Assembly: GCA_950295325.1 (NCBI GenBank)
Contig: OX485808.1
Location: forward strand, 22,774,527 to 22,838,526
Source: Polytrichum commune
Taxonomy: Eukaryota > Streptophyta > Polytrichopsida > Polytrichales > Polytrichaceae
Reading direction: 5' to 3'
Length of the DNA: 64,000 nucleotides
Part shown: positions 56,513 to 64,000 of the stretch, piece by piece
Layout: each line of letters begins with the position of its first letter
Numbering within the stretch: the stretch's first letter is position 1
The notes under the pieces: generated by a model
Databases searched by the model: none
What the model was told of the DNA's origin: nothing
Seen by the model: the letters and a program-made list of their open reading frames with translations, nothing else
Position numbers and translations under genes: made by a program

Positions 56513-57164
56513 TGGTGCACTCTACCTACCCTCTATGACCCACCCAACCATAGTAGGGGCATATGGGTGAGCTGGATATTTCAACCAACCATGTGGGAAC
56601 CTAGGGCCTTGCCCGTGTGCGAGATAGGCGTTAGTTAGCTTGTTCAACCATGTTCAGGGCGTCCACCTTTGAAAGGAGGCAGTAGTTGTCAGAGGCCCTT
56701 TAATTCTTGTAATGCCCATTTCGGAATCGCATATATACTCAAACCAACTTGGAAATGAAGTTGCACCATAATTGGCGCTAGTGGCAACATTGGAGTTTTC
56801 TTTCTTCCTTCCTTCCTTTTCTTTCAAAACAAATTAAGTTTATTAATTTCTTCACCATCCGAAATTTGAAGATTAAGATGGGTTGCTACATTAGTCATTG
56901 TAGAACGTGGATGCATGGATGGAAAGTCCATTGTTTCCATCAACATGAGATTTATTTTTTCTCATTTTTTAAGTAATGTTTTGGTTCAACGATGCAATGA
57001 CTTGGACGATGCATTTGAGTTTGGAGCTTTCATCAAGGGTGAAGGGTCCCTTACTCTTGCCAGTCTAGGGTTGGCACCATCTCTCCCTACATATAAACAT
57101 GCAATACCATTTTTGTTTGAGGCATATAATTATTAATAAGGTAGATGTGCCTAATTCCAACACA
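56513..57164. other. No gene recognised
   Basis: Possible body of the 5S-derived element to about 56640 (ends uncertain), then an AT-rich stretch. Confidence 0.3.
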
Positions 57165-57450
57165 ACGATAAATTGGACACTTATATTTGAGTGGTATGTG
57201 GTTTGGTACACTCCTAAAGACAAACACGAATAAAACATATGATTAAAAGAGATTGGACTACATGCTCAAAATATGTTAACCATTCTAGACTCATTAATCA
57301 ACATGATTGGGTGGACCAACATGACCACTAAGAATGAGCACATAATTCTCCGCTTTGGTAGTGAATAAGATATTCATACGAAACCCAAAAATTAGGATTA
57401 GACAAATATCTACAATCAGATTTTGGATTTGCTAATCATCTCACACTTTG
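57165..57450 (+). repeat. Dispersed repeat family F, copy
   Basis: GGACACTTATATTTGAGTGG, GGTTTGGTACACTCC, AAAGAGATTGGACTACATG, AACCATTCTAGACTCA, GTGAATAAGATATTCATA and GGATTTGCTAATCATCTC are shared with 47795-48115 and inverted at 60625-60925. Confidence 0.6.
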
Positions 57451-57573
57451 TTTCACATTCAAAAGCACCCAATTAACACAAAATTTGTCTACCTTACATG
57501 TAGTGTCGATCTCAAACTCACCAATGATGGAGTGATGTACCCAACAATGCTATCCGATGTATCATTTAACTTA

Positions 57574-57860
57574 GGGCCACTTCACACACGAGCCAAGGGT
57601 GTAACCATGTAATTGTGAGGGCCCTTTATTCTCATCCAAAGGCCGTACCATTGACATGGTCTGCCTAGATTTGTGTTAGGCCTACCTCTTGGAGATGGAC
57701 TTGATGAAATTCCAACAGACCATAGAACATTATTTATAGCCTGCCATGTAGGAATCCAAGTAGAATTTTCATCTATGATAATTTCTTTGGGCTCTTAGGC
57801 GTTTGCATTCCAGTGTGAAGCGAACTTGGACGGTCTTGGCCTTTTCAAGCATGGGAGATT
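57574..57860 (-). mobile_element. PIF/Harbinger MITE related to family B (inverted)
   Basis: TTA at 57571 then GGGCCACTTCACACACGAGC. The interior contains TTGTGTTAGGCCTACCTCTT GGAG and AATTCCAACAGACCATAG, shared with other copies. The far end is lost or replaced next to the following GGGCC terminus at 57864. Confidence 0.6.
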
Positions 57861-57863
57861 TTA

Positions 57864-59154
57864 GGGCCACTTCACACTGTGGCTGTCCAAGTCGAGAGGC
57901 CATGGGATTGAATGGCCAAGCTTTGTTGAGAGTCCAAAGAGATGGGTTCAAAATATCCAATAAAATATAGGAATTGGAGCCTTCGGCCAAGCATAGTGTG
58001 AAGCCTCCAAAGGCCAAACCCAGAGAGAGAGAGCTGACTTTTCAATGCTTTATGCAAAGCTTGAACTTCCTCTTTTCAGAGGCCTAATCCTTCAATATCT
58101 TCCTCATTGCTTTGCAAGGGTGGGTGGGTGGGAACCCTCATAACACTCAGTCTTTCAAACCAAAACCTTCCTATCTAGTACCTTAATGCTAACAATGCAC
58201 AATGCTTAATGTTTGTACTCATGTCTAATTGTATGTAAACAACATAAACATGCTACAGTATGTCATACTGCGCCTCATAAGTATTTGCATCATACTTAGG
58301 GTTTCAGTATTCATATATTGTTCATAAGTACCAATAACAAACTGTGGCTGACTATTCCATACCTTGGTAGATTCAATCACCTATCTTCATGCATTGCTCC
58401 AACATATAAGTAACCTATCTACCATATATATGGAATACATACCAAGATATATGCCTAGTAGCCTTAACCAAAGGAAATGCATAATATGTCATAGTCACAA
58501 TACATCATTGTATTGAGAGTGTGAAGGGCTTGCCTCACCTGTGCCCATGCAACCAACCAACAAATAATTGAGGATCAGTTACGTACACGAGGTAAATAAC
58601 AACAGGACCCAATTGTTATCCATGTCGCACACATTAAACTACATCAAATGCATAATAGTATTTCAAATAGTAACACTCATTGCACAATGTCAAATGGGTG
58701 TTCAAACATGTTCCATAGCCATGAGTGTATAACCACAAGTAGAATGCTCCGCTTGGTGAATAGCTCTATTATCCTTTACTTAACACACGTATCTAGTATC
58801 CCAATAAGTGTGCACTAAGTTACCGCACCAAGCTCTTGTGTGAATGGTAAAAAAGAGCCTCTTTTAGGGTTTGAGCGTTTATAATGAAGATCTTACCCGT
58901 GGTAAGTTCTGTCAAACCCTAAGTTTACCATGGGTTAAAGACGTGTTCCACGTCCTTAACTCTAGTTACTTTGTTCCATTCATCCATACTCATGAAAAAT
59001 CAATTCACATGGTAATTATATTTTCTTTCCATGTGTATATAAGAGGTATTTCACGATTCAACGTCCGTCTTTTTATATTATTATTATAACAAAAAAAGAA
59101 TCATTTGCAAGGTGTATAAAGTGAAGGTTCGTGAGCTTAGAGGGAACATTTGGC

Positions 59155-59189
<35 letters not shown>

Positions 59190-59484
59190 ATTCCCTGCCC
59201 AAAACAACCCCTCCAATCTAACAACCAAGATATTGTTAGTTTTTTTGGAAAAATAGTCAATGGCCTCTTGACCATAGTTTGGGTTTCCATTCCTGTCCGA
59301 CCCAAACTTCCTTCAAGGACATGTCGTCTTGGTCAAAAAGTATTGCCATGCAGGCATTTTGAAGAGTGACGACCTTTGGACTTTGGCCTCTCGACCAAAC
59401 TAGAGGCCGAATTCTTGCTTTCTTGCACTGTGATTGGTGGAAATCGACGGCCTCTCGACCTTCAGCCATAGTGTGAAGCGGCCC
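57864..59484. mobile_element. Candidate longer PIF/Harbinger-like element (~1.6 kb)
   Basis: TTA at 57861, left end GGGCCACTTCACACTGTGGC TG...TCGAGAGGCC. The complement of the sequence ending at 59484, followed by TTA, reads GGGCCGCTTCACACTATGGC TG...TCGAGAGGCC. That would give about 40 bp inverted repeats around 1.6 kb. Alternatively two short elements lie at 57864-58012 and about 59240-59484, since internal degenerate ends exist there. No transposase frame was found between them. A (GA)n tract lies at 59159-59187. Confidence 0.45.
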
Positions 59485-59487
59485 TTA

Positions 59488-59531
59488 GACTGCAATGATC
59501 ACGGGCCTTCAATCTCGTGTGTGAAGTGGCC
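59488..59531 (+). repeat. Solo right end of MITE family B
   Basis: TGCAATGATCACGGGCCTTC then CTCGTGTGTGAAGTGGCCC followed by TTA at 59532. It matches the terminal 45 bp of family B and directly follows the TTA at 59485. Confidence 0.6.
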
Positions 59532-59604
59532 CTTAAATTATCGGCTTCCAAAAGATCAGAGTGAAAGTCACCGTGGTGCATGGGACTTGCTTTATATTTG
59601 TTGA

Positions 59605-59760
59605 TCAATGAACGGTTGAAGTTCAAGACTTTAGGAAATTTACCAATCATTCTAAAGGAACCAAAGGAACATACCAAAAGATGTCAACATGTAAGTGGTT
59701 GGACTTGGAAACACTCGGACCTCAAACCAATTATAGCCCAAAAAACCCTCCCCGGACATT
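59605..59760 (+). repeat. Dispersed repeat family E, copy 3
   Basis: GGTTGAAGTTCAAGACTTTA, GATGTCAACATGTAAGTGG, GGACTTGGAAACACTCGGA and CCTCCCCGGACATT match 4437-4620 and 6355-6425. Confidence 0.6.
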
Positions 59761-60624
59761 ATATTGTTGTTTATAGTGCTAAAATTGCAACTACTACGGA
59801 AGTTGGGCATGCGGATATTTGCTCGAAAAGCATAGTTGATTTGTGATGATCTCTTGTAGCATGCAACACGCGGCCTATTGCACTAGAGCTTTCCGTTTTG
59901 CCCCCCCCCCCCCCCCCCCCTACCCCGTGAACTAAAAGCCCACATCTTAAGTCTTCCCCAAGTGGCGGCCTCTCATTGGTCCCCTTGGATGAATTTCTCA
60001 CGTGTGACGGAACTTGATGTGGATGACTTTTCACCGCCAGTCAATAGCCGGATAGGAAGACTTGGAGACTTGGAGCCAAGTATTGTTGTCCAACCGAAAG
60101 AACAACCGAAAGAACAACCAAAGATACATATACATATATATACATATATATATATATATATAAAAGATGTGAAGGAGACTAAGAGAGGTGGGTCTTAAAT
60201 GGTTATTTTTTGTGACTACATTGATTAAAGGTGTGTGTTGAAGATTAGTGGAGGTGATATTAGGAAAAATAAGATACAATTTTGAGAATAGTGTCACTAG
60301 AAGATCTAGGGTTTTAAAGTGTAGGAAATTCTCAATGTAACTCTCTTTAGTTTCTCAATGTTAGTAGATGCCTCAAGATTGAGTGGCGCTAACTGTAATA
60401 AAGAAGAAGAAGAAGAAGTCTCTTTGACCTCACCGAATCAATTTTTGCATTCTACAGACACCTGTGTACACATTAGTAACTTTAAAATGAATCGTAAATG
60501 AGCGTGTCTTCATGAATTTAGTATCACTCGATATTAATTTTAGCCTTCGCTAATTCTGGGATTTGGCAAAATAGTGTGTATTTCGGAAATTAGTACCACA
60601 CGCACTAAATGCAATAATCGATGT
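59761..60624. other. No gene recognised; C-run, TA-rich microsatellite and (GAA)n tail
   Basis: A C-run of about 22 at 59881-59902, an (ATATAC)n/(TA)n tract at about 60127-60162, and (GAA)n after AATAAA at about 60398-60417. The last could be the 3' tail of a plus-strand retroposon. No supported gene. Confidence 0.35.
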
Positions 60625-60925
60625 AGCTCACTTCTCCTAGGATATGAAACATGAGATGAGTACAAGATGATTAGCGAACCCATATTGAATTTGTAGTTAC
60701 TTTCCCCAAAATGTTTGAGCTTATATGAATATCTTATGTATCACCAAAGTGAAGATTATTGTGTTCATTAAGTGGTCATATAGGTCTCCCCCCCCCCCCC
60801 TTATTTTGTTGACTATTGAATATGCAGTCCAATTTCTTTTAGACACATGTCTTTCTAGTATCCATTCTTGGACCCACACCAAACCACATGCCACTCAAAT
60901 ATAGGTGTTCTACTACCTTAGGTAA
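60625..60925 (-). repeat. Dispersed repeat family F (inverted copy)
   Basis: CTTCTCCTAGGATATGAAAC, ATATGAATATCTTATGTATC, CAAAGTGAAGAT, AGTGGTCATATAG and CCACACCAAACCACATGCCA correspond in inverse order to the plus-strand copies at 47795 and 57165. Confidence 0.55.
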
Positions 60926-61959
60926 CTTCGTTCGCATGGAGTCATTTTCTTCAAAAAATATCAGAGGGAGTTGGGGTAAAGTCCAAGGGGGATGGTAAAG
61001 GTGTCATGCCGTCTTGGTTTACATCCTTTTGTAAGTATCTACTTCCACCCCACTTCCACAATAGGGCAATGTGTGTTGATGTAAACTTCTCTTAATTATT
61101 GTAATGAATTTCTATCAAACAATCATCATTGGAGGTAGTAATTAATTAATTTACATTAAAAACATTAAAAACATTAAAACAAGAAGAAATTAAATTATAT
61201 CAAATCAGTATAACGTTAAATTCACTAAAACTTGTATATAATGTTGTTGTTTTCAACAAACTTTCATTTGTCTTCTGAATTAGGTATAATATTTGTAGTG
61301 TATGTTTTTTTTTGGCAACAATGAAGGGATATACTGTTGATGAAAAATCATGTATAAAGCCACAAAGAGAGTGGTTTCAGAAATCACAATGAATGAAAGA
61401 TATGGCGACCCCAATTTTCAAAAGCAATCGTTAATTTCAACAATATTACATAAACCTTAACTGCTCTCCTCTCCTTCTAATGGGTTTTGTCCTCCACTAC
61501 TGATACCAATGTTTAATTTTCTGCAAGGTCAACAAATGGAGAAGCATCAAGGAGTTGAAATAATTTAAAGATTTAATGCAACAACAACAACAACAACAAC
61601 AACAACATCTATTCATGACAAGAAGAGAAGGCAAGTAACAAAGAGGAAACAAAAAAGAATGAAGAAATATATTATTGATGTTGGTGAATCCAAAGAAGAT
61701 AAAAAAGAAGAAACACCAAGAACGAAGTGGAGGGACTTTGACATACATCACCTCATTCCTATTTGAGGCGAGATGGATGAATTTTTTTGATAAAACAACA
61801 CCCAAACAAGATTTTTTTAAAATAAGTGAATTCTAAAACAACATTAATAAATATTCCAAAAAAATGTAAGGTTGAATGAAGTTGTACGCATGTCGTATAA
61901 TGAAGTCGTACAAATCATTGCGCTTAGTTGTATAACTCTTATCCCCCGGCTGCCATGGA
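60926..61959. other. No gene recognised; (CAA)n tract
   Basis: AT-rich; (CAA)n at about 61579-61608 gives the poly-Cys frame on the minus strand. No gene supported. Confidence 0.3.
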
Positions 61960-62066
61960 GGTTTTGAGATTCATATTCTACCTATCGCATCTTGGGCACA
62001 GGCGGGATTTCAAACCCCTGTCGGTTCAGTTCAAAACTCCACCATCCACTCCGGTTAACCACCAAT
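61960..62066 (-). repeat. Candidate tRNA-derived SINE head
   Basis: On the minus strand, TGGTTAACCGG resembles a Pol III A box and GGGTTTGAAATCCC a B box about 45 bp downstream, the spacing of tRNA-derived SINEs. It extends towards lower coordinates with no defined end. No second copy was firmly identified. Low confidence. Confidence 0.3.
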
Positions 62067-62839
62067 ATGTTTGCACTTATTTTATTTAAATTTATTTCTC
62101 TAATGTATATTATATGATTACTAATAAAATTTGAATTCATAGAATAATAAAATTTTTACCGACCATGTTCATTTTACATATCATGTCTTATGTTATGTTT
62201 CAAGGATATTTTGATAGTTTATTCTTATATTTTGCAAGTGTAAATACTTAGATCAAATTTCAAATTCGTTTAATAGTTGCAAATAAAGATTATAATTGTT
62301 TTTGGTTGTCTTATAAAAAAATACAAATATTTTTTCAAAGAATAAAAATTTGACAAGAGAGCAAATCAATTTTCTAGATCAAAGAGAAAACAAGAATATA
62401 AATGATTTTGAGAAATAAATCAACAACATGGGAATCGAGCAAGTATACATAATCAAATTCTAGTAAGTGCGACATAATTACTTTTAGAAGATGTTATTCC
62501 ATCTACGTCTATTTCATGTCAAACTACATTAGTTGTTACACCAACAACATGTGAATCACAAAATATATAAATATATTATTAAAATAAAATAAAAACAAAA
62601 AAACTCAAGAGACGATCAAAAGTTTATTAGAGCAAGTTGTTGGCAATTCGGAGGTTTTCTTGAGTCATTCTAAAAATCTAATTTATATATATAAAATATG
62701 GACATAAATTTTGCTCATCTCTTATGTAAAATATATTTATAGCTCTATAGTATCAATGTCACTATGACTATCTATATTTGGTATACTGCATTTGTTTCAT
62801 AACTATATTGTCATAAACTCTAGTAAGTGATGTATTACT
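62067..62839. other. No gene recognised
   Basis: Very AT-rich; nothing supported. It may contain the 3' part of the Harbinger element that follows. Confidence 0.3.
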
Positions 62840-63905
62840 GTAACTTCTTTTAAAATGTTATTTGTCCTCTCATTTTTTTTCAATAAAAACAAATATGTTT
62901 CTACATCATTTAGTTTTTCTGCAATTTGAACATAATCTCTAGCTAAAATATTTTCTATCACTTCAGCAATTTCCATTATTTCTCTTCACAAGTTCATTGC
63001 CTTCTCGTAATTTTCCCTTAGAAACTCTTTTGGCTAGTTTTTTTCTGCTTCTACAATTCATTCATCTTCAATGTCTTCATTGTATAGAATGCATAAATAA
63101 TGCAAGACTATGCATGTTGCTACAATATATGGCATATTCCTTAAAGGTACCTTTCATCGCTTCATAGTCAACCTTCATCTTTCCTTTAAACACCAAATGT
63201 TTTTCCTACACACAGTCTGGTTGAAGATTGAATAAAATTCAAGTTTTCTTCCTTCCTGGATAATTCAACATTTTTACACTTAAACGGATAATATATCCAA
63301 GGCCTCACCGGATACTTGATGTCTCCTACAAGTTTGTATGCATGGAATTGTCTTTCATACATGCTCGTCCAATTCTGTTAACATAAAAACAACCCAATTG
63401 TGTAATTTTCCCGTCCATCTATTTATAATCATATAACATACAGTTCGGTCCGACAATTCCCTAAAAAATTGCTAAATGAATGACTTCCGACAATAATAAT
63501 CTTCTCCACCAATTACTGGAGTTAAAACATGTATATGTGAACCATTATTGCCCTTGTAATGTACGGTACACCATGTAGTTGCTTGAATCTTGAAGATAAA
63601 ACCCTAAACTGCGATTCATTTGAAGTTTATACGAAAACTTGTTGCAAATTGTTTCCTAAGAACTCTACAAAATGCCCTCACTATTTTTGATAATATAATC
63701 TTATGAACTTCATACAAGTTTCATGGCCGCTACCTAACTTATGCAATAACCTTGTTACCCTCTCTTGCACCGGCACAATAACTCTAAAATGGGTGTTCTC
63801 TTTCATCAAATACAAGCCCAACCTCTAACACAAAAATATGAAAGTATTCTATGTCACTTGAGTTCACTTTCTAAATTCTCTCTTCGTCCACGACCCCAAC
63901 AACAA
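62840..63905 (-). pseudogene. PIF/Harbinger (HARBI1-type) DDE transposase, decayed
   Basis: Minus-strand transposase remnant read through several frameshifts and stops. In order from 63905: YLMKENTHFRVIVPVQERV, LLHKLGSG, VFV-TSNESQFRVLSSRF, HGVPYI, a block corresponding to the first catalytic Asp (AIDGSH-type) disrupted by a 1 bp deletion, GGEDYYCRKSF, VGDIKYPVRPW, NFIQSSTRLCVGKTFGV, VATCIVLHYLCILYNED, and an acidic C-terminal tail near 62850-63050. The order and motifs are those of plant PIF-type DDE transposases. It lies near many TWA-targeted MITEs, but whether its terminal repeats match theirs cannot be seen; its ends are not resolved and the left flank is beyond recognition. Confidence 0.8.
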
Positions 63906-64000
63906 ACGGTCTACAAATCCATACATCTATTTTTAACTCCGTATGTTTCTCTCTCTATACCCCATACTCTCATACACCAAGCTCAAAGTTGTGAACTTTT
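63906..64000. other. Window edge, probably Harbinger element upstream sequence
   Basis: Short AT-rich sequence before the transposase N-terminus; nothing further seen. Confidence 0.3.

Noticed and set aside
61497-61805. 102-codon minus frame with poly-Cys
   Set aside because: Produced by the (CAA)n tract.
63061-63420. Intact Harbinger transposase
   Set aside because: Motifs are spread over more than one frame with stops; clearly inactive.
1-64000. CRISPR array, operon or phage-like system
   Set aside because: No regularly spaced identical repeats, no prokaryotic gene organisation; composition and content are eukaryotic nuclear.

Overview
The window is a repeat-rich, AT-rich piece of a eukaryotic nuclear genome. 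A streptophyte fits best, probably a charophyte alga or an early-diverging land plant rather than a seed plant. The evidence is a spliced sensor histidine kinase gene, plant-type Ty1/copia and L1-like elements, abundant small inverted-repeat transposons, a 5S rRNA-derived segment, and a LINE whose C-terminal restriction-like endonuclease recalls the RandI/Dualen group described from green algae. The assignment is inference; no marker in the window settles it. No operons, CRISPR arrays or prokaryotic signals are present.

Layout. (1) 1-1591, minus strand: first exon and start of the second exon of a membrane-anchored histidine kinase; the splice falls inside the H-box. Its upstream side carries a ~235 bp tandem duplication with (TCC)n tracts, then a GC-rich stretch to about 3060. 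(2) 3.1-29.9 kb: gene-poor DNA filled with families of short inverted-repeat elements. These include PIF/Harbinger (Tourist-like) MITEs with TTA/TAA target sites, elements with ACACTAAAT/ATTTAGTGT palindromic ends, and elements with ATGTTGGATGGATGAG ends. There is also a degenerate retropepsin-like remnant near 16.7 kb. (3) 29.99-43.7 kb: a three-level transposon nest. An old minus-strand L1-like LINE is split by a copia element (32204-43022, both LTRs present, reverse transcriptase missing). The copia element in turn holds two LINEs of one RLE-type family. Copy 1 (33171-38125) keeps an uninterrupted frame of nearly 1,490 codons with RT, a methyltransferase-like segment, RNase H, a CCHC finger and a PD-(D/E)xK endonuclease, flanked by an 11 bp target duplication. 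Copy 2 (40168-41251) is a shorter, older copy with a 12 bp duplication. A third, badly decayed fragment lies at about 44.7-45.3 kb. (4) 44-61 kb: more MITEs, a C2-like open region (49.3-49.9 kb), decayed unidentified coding-like segments (52.4-54.9 kb) and a 5S rRNA-like segment (56.4 kb). (5) 62.8-63.9 kb: a frameshifted PIF/Harbinger transposase on the minus strand.

The most interesting object is the RLE-LINE family: an unusual domain string, a conserved 3' cassette of three hairpins (two with GNRA loops), a strongly G-poor coding strand and microsatellite tails instead of poly(A). Only the histidine kinase exon looks like a confident host gene. Everything else is mobile DNA, its decay products, or unassigned sequence. 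All boundaries and similarities were judged by eye; nothing was aligned or searched.
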